Shown: positions 1-12,859 of the stretch, piece by piece
Layout of the letters: the number at the start of each line of letters is the position of its first letter
How positions within the stretch are numbered: position 1 is the first letter of the stretch
Assembly: GCF_040802235.1 (NCBI RefSeq)
Contig: NC_133158.1
Coordinates: 12,426,001-12,490,000 of the forward strand
DNA length: 64,000 bases
Source: Manis javanica
Taxonomy: Eukaryota > Chordata > Mammalia > Pholidota > Manidae
Reading direction: 5' to 3'
Program-made: the position numbers and the translations under genes
Notes under the pieces: model-generated
Databases searched by the model: none
What the model was told of the DNA's origin: nothing
Seen by the model: only the letters and a program-made list of their open reading frames with translations

Positions 1-365
1 GAATACTTCATGCTTTAAAAATAAACTAGCCTCAGTCTGTTTATCAGGCAAGATGAAACGAGAAGCTAAACTCAGGATGCCAGTGGAAACATTTAAAATT
101 GTTTGCTTAAGATAGGTCAATAGATACCGGCAGATATAGAGACTTGCCAGGATATTGCTGGGCTTTGGAGGAAGTTTTTACATGGTTTACATTTCAGCTT
201 CAATATTTATAAACAGAATGAAACCCGGAGGGAAGGGGCCCTGGAGAAGATAAGTCTTTAGGTAAATAGTTCAGGGGGCACCAGAAGCTGCTTCCTGGAA
301 TGGGCCGTTAAAGCCTAACAATGGGGATGGTTGGGCATAGCGAGGAGGAAGAGAAACGGGATAGG

Positions 366-532
366 CCAGGGCTTCTCAAACTTTAAAATGCATGAGCCCC
401 CTGGACATCTGGTTAAATACCGCTTCTGATTCAGCAGGTCTGGGTTGGGGCCTAAGATTCTACATTTCTAACAAGCTCCCAAGTGAGGCCAGTGCTGCTG
501 GTCTAGGGACCACACTTTGAATTGCAACAGTC
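366..532 (+). repeat. MER5A (hAT-Charlie MITE)
   Basis: The copy runs from CTTCTCAAACTTTAAAATGC through the typical 'gattcagcaggtctggg' core to ACCACACTTTGAATTGC, in the order of the MER5A consensus. Confidence 0.85.
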
Positions 533-689
533 TGTGGTAGGAAAGCATCATACATCCCTCCAACATCATTAGGAGAACCATACCAGCCAACCCCCCAAAC
601 CCAGAAGTACAGAGAGGGGCCAGTGCTGCTCTCATTCTCCTCCGGTAGGTGCCTCAGAGGCTGTTATCTTAACATAAACTACCATTACT

Positions 690-1210
690 TACTCAACAAA
701 TATTTACTGAGCATCTACTAGATGCCTGGCATCGTTCCATATTTTGGGGCATAGCGGTGAACAGTCATGACAAGTTCCCTGACATTAAAGAGTTTATCTT
801 CAAGTATGGGAGATGGGACAATAAACTCATACACACATAAAGAAATATGAAAGCAAAATAATATGAAATTGTTTCCATTGTGGTAAATGGCAAAAGAAAG
901 CAAAGCAGGGTTATGGGTTAGAGAGCGGGAAGGGCTGAGAAGTAGCTGGCCATGCAAAGCTCTAGGAGGACAGTGTGCCATGGTAAGTGCAAAGGCCCTA
1001 CACTGAGAAAGAGCTGACAGGTCCGAAGGATGGTAACTCAGTGTGGTTGAGGCAGAGTGACCAATAGGGAAAGAATTAGCCCAGAGCCAGAATATTATTT
1101 AGGAAGTGGGATTTTATCCGAAGTGTAATGGGTGGTCCTTTCAGAGTGTTAAGCAGAGGGGTTATACGACCATTTTTAAAAGAAACACTCTGATCAATCT
1201 TAAAATCATG
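690..1210 (-). repeat. L2 LINE 3' end, reverse orientation
   Basis: It opens with CAACAAATATTTACTGAGCA, the reverse complement of the L2 tail, and continues through later segments matching the L2 3' region (for example 'gcaaaggccctacactgag'). Confidence 0.75.
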
Positions 1211-3324
1211 GGCAGTGGTACAGCCAGCCATTAAGTGCCTCTTAATAGAATACAGAGGCCACAGTGTCACTGATGACACAGTCTTCCTGAATATAACTGC
1301 CTTTAAATATAACATCTAGTTTATAGGAACTACAAGAGATAGAGAAAGAAGTTCGAGGACACCAGAGGGAAGCATTCACGTAAATCCAGAAGGGGAGACC
1401 ACAGGTCTCCTTTCTTTTCAACAAATCAGTGGCATGGCTGATGTAGATTAAAAGAGCATTGAAAGATATGACAATCAAGTGTGTGTAATCGGTGGCTCTT
1501 AGCTGATCATAGTTCCCATAAGCCACGAGACATGTGGAGAGGATCTGGAAACATCTTAAGACGGAAGCAGCATCTTAGGTGATAAGGAATTATTTTAATT
1601 ATTTTAGATGTCATAAGGTGCTGTGGTTACAGAGAATGTCCTTATTCTTTAGAGATGAATATTGAACAATTTAGGACTGAAAAGTCATCATGTTTGAAAT
1701 TTGTGAATTACTTGCTTCAGATGGACTACAGCAAAAGGAATGGGGTGTCACACCCGAGATCTGGTTATAGGTCATGCATCTTGCTGGCACTGTCTTTCTG
1801 GCTCTTTCTGCCTGCTCGCTCAGATTAAGCAAGTTGCCATGTCATTAGCTACCCCATGGAGATCTGGGGGGCAGGGAACCAAGGGCAGCCTCCGGCCACC
1901 AGTCTGCAAGGAACTGAATATTGCCAACAACCTGGGGGTGAGCTTAGAATTACATCCCTTCCAGGTCACCCTAGAAATGACTACAGCCTGGTCAACATCA
2001 TGACTGCAGCCTGTAGGAGACCTTGAAGGGGTCTCAGGTCCAGCTAAACCATGCTGGGTCCCTGATTCACAGACACGACTATGACATAAAACAAATGTGT
2101 TATTTTAAGCTGCTAAGTTTTGGGGTGACTTGTTATACAGCAATGGCATGAGATCAATGCCCTCGTTATTCCGACTTATATATGAGGAAACTGAGTTCTA
2201 GAGAAGCAACTCCTCCAGATTTTAGAAGCTGCCCTCTGAACTGCCACACGCTTGCAGAGGCTGCATGACGTTGGTCCTCTGTGACTTTCTGCCACAGACA
2301 GCACTGGTCTTTGTAACCACAAGGCCAACTCTGGTTCTTGGATGCTGGGGATGATTACAACACTCTTTCATTACCAAGGGAACCTTTTATTCCATAGAAA
2401 AATGGAGCCATAAATGATTTAGTACACATAAGGAGGCAGAAATGGAAATGGTCGCTGGAAACCAGCTCCCATCTGAGCGACGGACTGGGACTAGAACAGA
2501 AGCGTGGCCTTTCAGAACTGCACCCATCCTATGCCAATTAAGTGTTTGGGGAAGCCAACAATGGCTTCCTGATGTGGAAATTACTTTGAAACATGTTGGC
2601 TAGTAGTTAAAGCCATTAGTCCCACTTGGGCTTCAGGGACAACTGCAAAGAAAATATTTTGTAAATTGCACAAGAAGCATGAATTTGCCAACCCCTGGGG
2701 TAGCCCAAACTGGCCAAGCAATTGCTTTTAACACTTTATTTCCTAAGTGGACTAATGCATGGGAGGAGATGGAAACAAACCTCACTTCAGACAACACAGG
2801 GCTTCTTAAAAGCCACAGGTCTCGGTGCCAAATAGCTGTTGAGTGGAGAGCTTGGCTCTTTCCTTGGACAAAGAGTTTTACTTTAGGCCCAAGATGGAGG
2901 GGATACAAATGGACCCAGCACCTCTTGCCTGACCATTCTTTGTTAGAAGATGGGGGGCAAGGTGGAGGCTGCCCCAGAAGAAAGCCTGAGAGGACCCCAA
3001 GGTGGGCATTTCTAAGTGCTTTTCAGTCATAATAGAAGTGGAGCCACAAAGAGAAATGGACTAGCAGGAAGCCTAACTAGTTAACTGGGCCACTGGCTTC
3101 ATCTTGACTTCTCAGAGGCCTATGGTTCTTAAATATTAGTATCTAGTTCAGAATATAGTTGAGCAATCACATGAAATGCTCCAGGCAGGATGGATTTTCT
3201 TTCTCTGCTTGCTCATGTGCCACAAAGTTCTGAATTTTCTCTTCTTCCTGTGAGGAAGCCTGCTGGTGTGCAAAGTCCTGGACTCACACAGCTGCTCCGG
3301 GTCTTACCTATGCTGAGCGGTTAA

Positions 3325-3480
3325 GACCCTGGCTTTGGATGCTAGGCTGTTAGGTTCTCTTCAGCCTCAATTTCCTTATCTTGAAAATGGGAATGAAAAT
3401 AGTGGCTGCCCTAGAGAGCCGTCATGTGGCTCCATGAGAGGACACATGTAAAGCATTCATTTAGGGCTCAGGGTGAATTG
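3325..3480 (+). repeat. MIR SINE
   Basis: The order is a GGTTAAGACCCTGGCTTTGGA-like box, then 'tcaatttccttatcttgaaaatggg', then the 'catgtaaagcattca' tail, as in MIR. Confidence 0.7.
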
Positions 3481-3526
3481 TACCCTGGAGTTGTGCAATG
3501 GAGTGGCTCCAGCTTAACATGCAGTG

Positions 3527-3920
3527 TATTAGGGTTCTCCAGAGAAATTAAACCAATAGGAGATAATTAAAGATATAGATATAGATATAGATATAGATAT
3601 AGATAGATGTAAATATAGATAACAGAATATTTTACTATCTATCAATCAGGATTTATTTCAGGAAGAAAATTTATTTTATGGTTCATGTGATTGTAGAGGC
3701 TAGCAAGTCTGAAATTTGCAGGGTAAGCGAGCAGGTTGGAGACCCAGGGAAGCGTTGATGGTGCGGCCTGAAGGGAATCTGGAGGCAGAAGGCCTTCATC
3801 CTTAGTGTTTTTGTCTTAAGGCCTTTGATTGATTGGATGAGTCCCACCCATAGCATAGAGTCTACTAATTTCAATGTTAATAAAAGTTGGGGCAATGCCA
3901 TCATAACTTCTGCAGAGTAG
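3527..3920 (-). repeat. Old LTR remnant, probably MaLR type
   Basis: It begins with GTATTAGGGTTCTCCAGAG and continues through 'gattgtagaggctagcaagtctgaa' and 'gattggatgagtcccaccc', a pattern known from common mammalian LTRs. The family name is uncertain. Confidence 0.5.
3571..3608. repeat. (GATATA)n microsatellite
   Basis: About six hexamer copies sit inside the LTR remnant that starts at 3527. Confidence 0.9.
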
Positions 3921-3984
3921 CCACTCCCAAATTAAAGCATAGATTAAACATGGTATTTACTCATGTATTACATACATTTTCTAA

Positions 3985-4145
3985 TAGCTAAGAAACACTG
4001 ATCTAAATGCTTTAAATGTATAGCATGTTGAGCCCTCACAGCAACCACATGACACGGGTGCCATTATTATCCCTCACCTCACTGAAGAGGAAGGTGAGGC
4101 TGGAAGTACAAGAGCTGTGTGCAAGCTTACACAGTCCAAGCTTAC
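3985..4145 (-). repeat. MIR SINE, reverse
   Basis: The stretch shows 'aatgctttaaatgta', 'agccctcacagcaaccaca', 'ccattattatccc' and 'gaggaaggtgaggctgg' in the order of reversed MIR. Confidence 0.7.
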
Positions 4146-4309
4146 ATGTCGCAGGCTCTAAAACCTGTCCCACCTTGTTCTAGACCTGTGGGGACTGGTG
4201 GCACACTCACAGTGAGCAGAGGCTGAGTGCAGGAAGCAGAGATTGCCTGGAGTCCATGCTGTGTGCAAAGACAGGACCTCTGCAAGGTGGGTCTCTCTAG
4301 TGTGCACAA

Positions 4310-4470
4310 GGATCACTTGGGGAGCCTGTTAGGAAGGCAGATGCTCAGACCCCAGCCCTAGCGATACTGAATTAGCTTGAGGGTGAGCCCAGGAACCACA
4401 CAGGAAGCCCCTAAAGGCTCCTCCCTTTGCCCCAGGTATGCCCAGACTCAGAAGGTGCCCAGATGTGCAC
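4310..4470 (+). repeat. MER5-group MITE
   Basis: 'aggatcacttggggagcctgtta' followed by 'gctcagaccccagccctagc' and a divergent 'gatactgaattagc' follow the MER5A order. Confidence 0.6.
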
Positions 4471-5004
4471 TGTGAAGCTGAGCATTAAGCACTGAAGAGG
4501 TATCCTGGCTCGTCAAGGATGATGAAGACACAGTTGTAATTACACCTCTTAAAGCTTCTCAACATAATATTAGCTAATGTCTTAAAAGACTGTCATAACA
4601 TAAGAAAGGTCCCGTAAGTCTTAACGGCAGGTCAGAGATACCTAAGTACAAGAGATATCCAGAATTCAGTACACCATCACTTTAGTACCATTAGAATCCT
4701 ATGTTCTAGGGGGCATATATAAAAACGCAGTTCCAGTCTTTGGGCCAAGAGAGCAAGATATTTATACATAAGAGTTACATGCAAAGTCCAATCAATCTAA
4801 CTGTTGCAGACTTGGAATGAAGTTGGAAAAATTAGGCAATATTTGGACTTTGAATCCAGGAGCATGAGTCTGGGAACACTGCTCTCTTGAACTGAAGGGT
4901 CTTTGACATAAAGGCCAGGATGGGCCCCTGGGAATCCGGACAAATGTGTCAGCATCTGACACATATCTCTGGTCTCTAAATGTGTGGAAAAGGGGTAGAA
5001 GACG

Positions 5005-5490
5005 GAATAATGACCCACAAAGTTGACCATGTCCCGAATGTCTAAAACATGTGAATATGGTACCTTACATATATCGCAGGGGACTTTGCAGATATGATCA
5101 AGTTAAGAATCTTAAGGCGAGAAGGTCGTCCTGGCTGGCTGGTGGGCCTGGTGCAATCCTAAGAGTCCTTACATGAAGGAAGCAAGTGAGTCAAACCAGA
5201 AAAGGGTAACGTGCTGAGGGGAGTGAGCGCCAGACAGGGAGACGGAAACCTGAAGACGCTGCGCCCTGGCTTTGAGATGGAGACCGGGGCATGAGTCGAG
5301 GGGCAGGCAGCTCCTAGAAGCCGGCGAAGGCAAGGGAACAGATTCTCCCCTTCCGCCTCCAGAAGAAATACAGCCCTACGGACCCGTTTTATATGGCTGA
5401 GCTCCAGAGTGAGAAGATAATCAAAATGTGCTGCTTTAGATCTGGTCTGAGGTAATTTGTTCCAGCAGTAGTAGGAAATAAATGTACACA
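5005..5490 (+). repeat. Old LTR remnant (MLT1-like layout)
   Basis: The order 'ggaataatgacccacaaag', 'gtgaatatggtaccttac', 'ggactttgcagatatgatcaag', 'gagtccttacatgaagg' and 'ggtaatttgttccagcagtag' is that of a common mammalian LTR. I cannot name the subfamily with confidence. Confidence 0.55.
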
Positions 5491-7154
5491 GAAGGCTTCT
5501 CAAGGTGGAGTGAGAAGAACCACTCGGGTTGCCAGCCGCTCACATCTTCAGCCCAGCAGGAACCTCTGAATGTACAACAGGTGTCCGAGCACACAGCTTT
5601 TGCTCATGCTAAGAGTAAGCTTTAAGATATAAAAATGTTTACGGGAACTAGAACCACTATATTAAGATTTCTGTGTTAAGGCACATGCGAAAATTTAATA
5701 GCATATATAACTGTGATGATAAACATTTGAACTATTTGAGTGGTAGCACATAATTGCCAATTTAAAATGTGCCGTGAGAACTTGGCTTAAATTTGGAATT
5801 TCAAGTTAAAAACCACACTAAATTTTCCACTTTGGAATATTTAAAAGAAGCTTAAGGCCACTGATTTATGCACTATTTATACTTCTGTATTTATCAAAAT
5901 GATTGAAGTACTCGGAAAGAGTTGCTTGAAACAGATAATTGAAGGACTTAAGACAAATAAATTTCATAAAATATATGAACACTATACATAAATATATGAA
6001 GACTTTTAAATGACTATGTGATAAAAGGAACAAAGTTTTTTAAGTTATTCAAAAGGTTCTAAAATGTAATTGCTAAATACTAGGCTAATAAATAGTCAAA
6101 ATAATAGGATTTCTAAGCTGAACTCCAAAGCTTAAGACTGTTTTTGAACTTGTATATATTAAGAGTATTAGTTGTCTTTACACACACAAGCACCAGCCTT
6201 GAGCATGCTGTGACACCCACACAGGCAGCCTGTAAGGCATTTGATGACCCTAACTCCGAACAAAGGGACACTATATAAGTTACACAGGAATGTGAACCTT
6301 TCTGTGAAATGCTGTATTTTATCTTCTTTCGCAGTGTACCCAGATGCCCAGTGTACCCAGATCTTGCAAAGCACTTTGAATATTTCCTCCTTTTGTCCTA
6401 ATCAGGTATCACTGTGATTAATAAAGGTGTAAATCAGCTGTTTCATCTACTGAGCAGACAAAACATAGGCCTAGGATAGCAAAGATGGTCTTCAGGGTTG
6501 TTGGGAAAAACTGATATTCGATATTAAAAAATAGTCTTCATAGTTAACTAAAGGCATGATCTGGAGTTATTTTCAATCCGGAAACAGAGGGGGGAGTAGC
6601 AAAATCTTTTCAGGGCTGAAGGCCTCTGAAGGTCTCACACTCCTTGAAAAATCACCTCTAGGATAAGCAGAAAAATTTGGAGGCTTGGTAGTGCAATACC
6701 CTGGACCTGAGACTAAAATGACAGAGCAGGGCCTCCCCTGCCATCTGTTGGTGACAGGGGGAGTTTCTCACACCGCTTGGGCTCGTGGCCTGCTTTTATG
6801 GTGACCCACGGCTTTGTTCGCAGCAAGAGAAGTTTGTAAAGAAGGAATTTCTGGCCACCCACCCTATTTAAAACAGCAGCACACTCACCCCAGGGCACTG
6901 AGCCCGCCACTCCTCTCCCTCTGGTACTTCTCACCATCCAAGGCACTAAGTTTTGCTCACTAAGTATTATTTTGTATTAGTCAGAAGAGAAGGGAAAATG
7001 GACAGTGCAGGCAAAACGAACAGCAGCATGTGTGAAGACTCTGGCGTACGGAAGCCCTGGTGCTCAGGGAATGACAGGACCAGGGTCTCTGGATGGCCAC
7101 GATGGAAACTAGGGTCAGATCAGTAACTGGAAACGAACTGCAGGGTGCGCACTG

Positions 7155-7270
7155 GCGTCTTTATTTTCTCTCATTTGTCACTGCTGAAATGTAAGCTCCA
7201 AAGGGCAGAGATTTTTGTAGGTTTTGTTCACTGCTTGTGACAGAAGCAGCTGATTTGCCCAGCAGACATT
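7155..7270 (+). repeat. L2 LINE fragment
   Basis: 'gaaatgtaagctccaaagggcagagattt' and 'ttttgttcactgcttg' match the L2 3' region. Confidence 0.65.
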
Positions 7271-7667
7271 CCTGCCTCACTCTTTTGGTAACAGAAGCCC
7301 ACTTCCTATTAGGCATTAGTGGGTGCGTGGTTACCAACTAGAGAACGCATCTGCCAGCCTCACTCGCAGCTGAGTGAGGCAGTGCATCTGAACAACTGCG
7401 CCAAAACTTGTGGATCAAAGTCATTCTTCAACTTTCAGGTCTTGCCTTAAAGTGATTGTCCCCTTCCTGCAGGCTAGACACAGACCTCGTGAGGACGAGC
7501 CACAGAATGACATCTCTGGGAATGGCTGACCCACAAAGCCAGAGAGCCCAGGTCCTCTGACAACACACAGACCAGCTCCACCCACTGGGCTGACTGCCTG
7601 CCAACCTCTGCACAGCAAAGGAGAGAGAAATAAGGGCCCATCTTAAGTTGGGGTCTCTTTATCATAG

Positions 7668-8390
7668 CCTCTGTTATGAACTGAGTTGTGTCTTCCCAAA
7701 ATACATATGTTGAAGTCCTAACCTTTAATGTGACTGTATTTGGAGGTACAGCTTGAAAGGGGTATTTGACGATGAATGAGTTCATAAGGGTGGGGGCCCT
7801 CCCTGGGGGCCCTCCCACCGATGTCCTTATAAGAAGAGGAAGAGATACACAGACTCCAAGAAGGCACTAGCGGTTATCAAAGGGAAGGGGGTAGGGGAAG
7901 TGGATGGGGAGGGAGGGAGAAGGGGATTAAGGGGCATTATGATTAGCACACATGATGTGGGGGGTACGGGGAAGGCAGTACAGCACAGAGAAGACAAGTA
8001 GTGACTCTAGAGCATCTTACTATGCTGATGGACAGTGACTGCAGTGGGGGTGGGGCCTCGATAATATGGGTGAATGTAGTAACCACAATGTTGCTCATGC
8101 AAAATCTTCATAAGATTGTATATCAATGATACCTTAAAAAAAAAAAAGAAGAGAAAGAGATACTAGAAGTCTCTCTCTCTCAGTGCTCACACCGAGGAAA
8201 GGCCGTGCGAGGACACAGGGAGAAGAGAAGGTCTACGAGCCAGGAAGAGAGCCTTCGCCAGAAACCAACCCTGGAGGCACCTGATCTCGGGCTTCCAGCT
8301 GCCAGAACTGTGACAGAATAAATGTGTGGTTTCAACTACCCAGTCTGGGGTACTGTTACGGTAGCCCTAGTGGACTAATACAGCTTATTA
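7668..8390 (+). repeat. MLT1-type LTR (ERVL-MaLR), interrupted
   Basis: It begins TGTTATGAACTGAGTTGTGT, continues through 'atatgttgaagtcctaacc' and 'gtccttataagaagaggaag', and resumes after an insertion with 'cgaggacacagggagaag' to the end 'gccctagtggactaatac'. These are the landmarks of MLT1 LTRs. An insertion of about 300 bases at 7849-8147 splits it. Confidence 0.8.
7849..8147 (+). mobile_element. 5'-truncated LINE 3' end with A-tail and target duplication
   Basis: The insert ends in an A12 run after 'gatacctt' and is flanked by near-identical 18-mers at 7831-7848 and 8146-8163 (AAGAAGAGRAAGAGATAC, one mismatch). This is the signature of L1-type target-primed insertion. The body ('atcttactatgctgatggac', 'agtaaccacaatgttgctc') resembles an L1 3' UTR. 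It is the youngest-looking insertion in the window. Confidence 0.8.
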
Positions 8391-8399
8391 GCCTGAACC

Positions 8400-8495
8400 C
8401 TAACTAATACACTGCTGCACCCCTAATACCTAAAACAGTGCCTGGAAATTGGCAGATGTGCATTAAATATTATTTGGATAAATGAACAGAATACA
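8400..8495 (+). repeat. L2 LINE 3' terminus
   Basis: 'cctaaaacagtgcctggaaattgg' and 'cattaaatattatttggataaatgaac' match the L2 tail. Confidence 0.6.
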
Positions 8496-9419
8496 AAGAC
8501 AATGTTTAATGTGTATAGCACTATAAAAATGTAAAGGATTTGTGGACTCTAATTATTATCTGCCCATGCATCTACCTACCCATTCATCTTCGTATCACCT
8601 TGCTTGTATGTACAGGCAGGTGAAACCTCATATTTGAATTCTTACCACGGCCTTTCCTCCTACAGTCCATCCCAAATTCATCTGTTGTCAGTTCCTGTTA
8701 GTTTTACCACCTCTAGCACTCTATAATTTTCTACCATTACAATGGTCACAACTCTAGGTCCGATTCTATTATCTCTTGCTTACCTTATAATTGCTTCCAA
8801 GCCATTCTCTCCCATTTCTGTCCTCGAACCTGTTGCAGAAACTTCTAGCTGCCTCTCTCAAATCCACTTTGCCTTCTTTCCTAGAAACAGATCCCTCATT
8901 TTATTCAGTTTGGAAACATACTCTGTGAAACAACCCCATTTCCCTAGATGCAGCATATGACTTAATTCTGGCTGAGGATACCTAAGTGGAGTTTGTTGGG
9001 TGAGGTTTCTAGAAAACCTCTTTTAAAAAGACAGGTTGAGAGCTGGGACCATGCCACTTTTTACGCTTTCCTTCCACTCCCTTTTTCTTACTGCCTGGAA
9101 TTTTGGAGTGACTGCTGCTGAAATATGGATGAAGGAGATTAAGAATGAAATGCTGTCTCTAATGATTTTGTGGAGCTGCCATACCAGCCCTGGATTGCCT
9201 ATTGCCAGGCTTTTCACATAACAGTGAAATACACTTATTAATGTGTAAACCATTGCAGTCAGGTCTCTATAATTAGCAGCTGAAGACAATTCTTAACTGA
9301 TACAGAACACATGCCTTCACTGCTGTCAGCTTAAACCTGCTGATGCACATTCTGAGGGCATCTATTTTGCCACCACTTAAGGGGCAGGGCTTAAGGGGTC
9401 TTCAGGAAACCTCTCAATG

Positions 9420-9525
9420 TAAATGGGAGCACTACTAATAGTTTCATTTTACACATGAAGGAACTAAGGTTCTGGATCAGAGATCAGAGAAAAGACTAGA
9501 ACCCAGGTCTTAGATGGTGCCGAGG
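9420..9525 (-). repeat. MIR SINE fragment, reverse
   Basis: 'gtttcattttacacatgaaggaactaagg' and 'gactagaacccaggtctta' match the reversed MIR core. Confidence 0.6.
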
Positions 9526-10367
9526 GATCACAAGTGGTAGGACTGTGGTGTGAGCTGATCTGGAGATCTTACACATGCATGTGTGTGCAACCATGCAAAC
9601 ACAAACATACACGGAAATCTAGAGTGGATACCTGCCATTTATTCTATCCCTGTACTATCTACCTTCTTCTGAAGAGAAAACCCTTCTCCTCTGGGAACTG
9701 CCCTGACACTAGGTGGGAACATGATCCCAGCCCTCTCAAGAATGTGATTGGTCTGGAAATGGCCATGTAACCCAATTAGAGCTAAATGGTTCTTTTAGGG
9801 ACTGTCGCCTATTCACTGTATATGAGCTCAGGACTGTTTGCACCTTGAAGGCTCTGGCTCCTTATCCACAGAATAATGTTACATCATCTTCTCTACTTGG
9901 GGTTGTACAGATAAGCTAAAACAATTTAGAAAAGGGCCTGGCATATGGATGATGTCCATTTACTGTTAAGTACTTATTAGACTACTTTGAAAGGCTCTTA
10001 TTTCCCTGACATCAGCAGTCTATAGAGTGGAAACTGCTGTTCCATAAAAATTAACAACTGAGTCCCCAAATCCCACTTACATCTCCTGTTTTGTTAGCTC
10101 ATTTGTTCCCCATCACACAGATAAGTGGACTATGTTTTTGATTTTCAGAAGAACCACTTCAACCAATTTAAGTGATGAAAAGACAGACCTTGGGGACAGC
10201 CCCCATCCTCATCTGTCTCCAGAATGGCAACTGTAACTGATGGGATTAAGAAGGTGTGCATTTATTATTAATAGGACAATTTAAAAAACTACAGACATTT
10301 TCATTCCAACCTGAATCAAGAGTCTAGAAAGCAGGTGAAAGACAAATGTTTGGATGTGGTCATGGTA

Positions 10368-10373
10368 TTTATT
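10368..10373 (-). terminator. Candidate poly(A) signal AATAAA for ADAMTS9
   Basis: On the minus strand this is the first canonical AATAAA after the presumed UTR acceptor at 11811. Cleavage would fall roughly at 10340-10358. The sequence just beyond contains T/GT-rich stretches, as expected of a downstream element. A second AATAAA lies at 10261-10266 and could serve a slightly longer transcript. Confidence 0.5.
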
Positions 10374-11613
10374 CATAGTATATTTTCACAATGTATTAAT
10401 AATGTAGAATAACACTTATCCATACACTGAGTACAATTTCTCTTAGAACATTCTTGAGTTTGTTTGGAGTTGGAGAATACTGCCAGGTTTTCCCTAATCT
10501 CCTGGGGTTGGGGAGTGGGCAGGGTTTCCTCAAACTGAGTGTCTACCACAGGCCATTGTTGATGGCTTCCCTTCAATCAGGCTGGAAGGGCAGAGACCAC
10601 GGTGTCGCATACTCCACAGTTCATTTCTTCTCACAAATGCAAATGACTGCAGCAGGCATCAGCACCGGCAGGGTGTGAGGCTCGATGGCCTGAAGACAAG
10701 TCAGGTCACTGACCAATGTTTTCATGCAAAAGGCACTTTGGATGATTGAAAACTGCTTCACAACTTCTCCAGGTGTGCTGGGGTGCTGAAGGTCACCCCC
10801 ATCCTGTGCATCCTCTGTCTTAACAGGTAAACTTGGACACCATTTTAGAATATTTTGGCAAAATACTGAGAGGATCTCACTTTATCAATATCACTCTGCA
10901 GTGAAGCTGGTTGAAGGACCATCCAATTCACTGCAAAGAGACCAAGGCACCATGAACTGAAGCAAAGCACTGCTAACAAGAACAGGAAGAAGAAAAGAGT
11001 CCAACTGTTCCAAAATAGGCATGTCCAAAAACAAGGGTGAACAGCTGGTCTTATTTTGCCCACGTGATTCTGTCCACTGGAAACTGTCCTTCTGCTCCTC
11101 TCTTCTTTTAAAACTGTTTACAACTTCTGAGTCTGATGATCACTTAAATACACACAATATTAGCACCAAGGCACCAAGGCAGTTTTTCCCAGAGATCACA
11201 TAAGACTGAGTAGATACTTAACTTAATTAACAGCTGATACAATCTGTGACGTCACTAAGTTACTTATTGGCTAATGATACTTTCCTAAAAACGCCAAAAT
11301 ACTCTTACACGACTCCTGTAGCACCTTGATGGCAGCTAGGTTGTTTTAAAAAACAAATCACAATTTTTAAAAAGGTAACAATGAAACATTTACAGATAGA
11401 AAGTAAACAATAGTGTACCGTGATAATGAAGGATCACTTTTGTCATAGTACTACATATAATGTAGAGTACGTAAAATGCAGTGGTCTGACTGCAAGGAAC
11501 AAAATAATGAAAATGGCAGTCACAATAGAATCATTTTACGTACAAAAATATTACATCACAATAAATAATTCCAAACATAAATATTAAACTATACATCATT
11601 AGGATATTCCACA

Positions 11614-11743
11614 TATATACACACACACACACACATATATACATGTATGTGTGTGTGCGTGTATATGTACACATACACACACACACATACACACACAAGC
11701 ATAAAGGTCCTCACACATACACACATACACACACACACACACA
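11614..11743. repeat. Compound (CA)n/(TG)n microsatellite within the inferred 3' UTR
   Basis: Alternating CA, TG, and TA blocks run through this stretch. On the minus-strand transcript it would read UG-rich, then a short CA-rich block, then UG-rich again. The CA and UG blocks around 11620-11690 can fold back on each other. Confidence 0.85.
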
Positions 11744-12859
11744 AATTTAAGGTGGAGGTATTGCATTACTATCCTTCATCCATCCCATAATGGCTTCCTC
11801 TTCAGAGCACCTGAAAACAAATGAACCAACCAGGAAGTATGAGTCATCTGTCTCAAACACTATAGGTCAAGAGTGGGTAAACCATACATTTTCACAGACA
11901 GAATTTAAAATAATAATTTTTTCTAGATTTGAAAGTAATGCATGTTTGCTATAAGAAACATGGAAATCTCATGGGAATATACAGAATAAAATTTAAAAAA
12001 CCACTAGCCTGAAATAATGCTCTTCAAATACTGGTGTATTTTCTTCTAAACTTTTTCTGTGCATACATTTAAATAGTATATATATTTACTCACTCAAATT
12101 TTACTACACATAAAACACATACAATAATTTCACTAGATATGAAATACATTAAAATGCATATAAAATGGGGATCTCCAGTGGATCCCTGCTGACTTTCTCT
12201 GCCTCCATCCCATCTCTCCTTTTCTGATAAGAAACTCCTTGTTCTTCTTCCAAATGAAGCTGTCAATCACCCAAGTGTAGGTGGATATGTGATCTCTGTT
12301 TCCTGGACATTGCAATTGGTTCAGAAGTGGTCATGTGACCAATTAGAGCCTGAGTTCTTGTGCAGAATGGGTGACGAAGATGAGCATTTATTTGGGGCCA
12401 TGAACTGTAAGGATGTAAACCACCAGGAACCATGGTGCAGGACAGATAATCTGCCCGAGAATGAGCCATTTAAGAGGTAAGAATAGCTGATCAGTGGAGA
12501 AAGAAAGAGTCCTGATGACTATGAGCCTCTGGATCCAGCCACGCCTGCTTGGACTTCTCAGTTATTTTAGACAATAAATTTCTTTTATTTTTTTTCAGTT
12601 GTCTCTAGCAATGGAATTGATCGTAATTTCAGATAATTTGGATGTTTAATTGAACACTGGAATACTGACACATAAATGTCAACTAGGTACTCCTGTGCCA
12701 GGATCTTCAAGAGCAATGGACTGCTGGAAGCTTGCAGGGAGTTGTAGGAGGGTCACATGAGTTGGCTGAGGTCATCCCTTACAGCGGAAGGTAGGACAAA
12801 AAAAAGATTGACCAATTCAGTCCTCACCCAGCAGATGCAGTATTTGCTGGCATAATGTA

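Larger units (their letters stand above)
1..10349. other. Intergenic DNA downstream of ADAMTS9
   Basis: No exon, RNA gene or CpG island was recognised. Open frames here are short and overlap on both strands, as expected by chance. The stretch is largely old repeats listed separately: MER5 at 366 and 4310; L2 at 690, 7155 and 8400; MIR at 3325, 3985 and 9420; and LTR remnants at 3527, 5005 and 7668. The gaps 1220-3320, 5500-7150 and 8500-9400 show nothing I can name, apart from possible decayed L2 around 8560-8960. Confidence 0.7.
10350..11810 (-). other. ADAMTS9: Inferred terminal 3' UTR exon of ADAMTS9
   Basis: The coding exon above ends in a donor, so a downstream acceptor is needed. A good one lies at 11811-11830, reading ATTTGTTTTCAG on the minus strand with a pyrimidine-rich tract before it. 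From there the minus strand has no AATAAA until 10368-10373, giving a UTR exon of about 1.45 kb. The region is AT-rich, has no interspersed repeat that I recognise apart from a CA/TG microsatellite at 11614-11743, and has no long open frame. Length and position fit a mammalian ADAMTS9 3' UTR, but both limits are inference. Confidence 0.6.
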
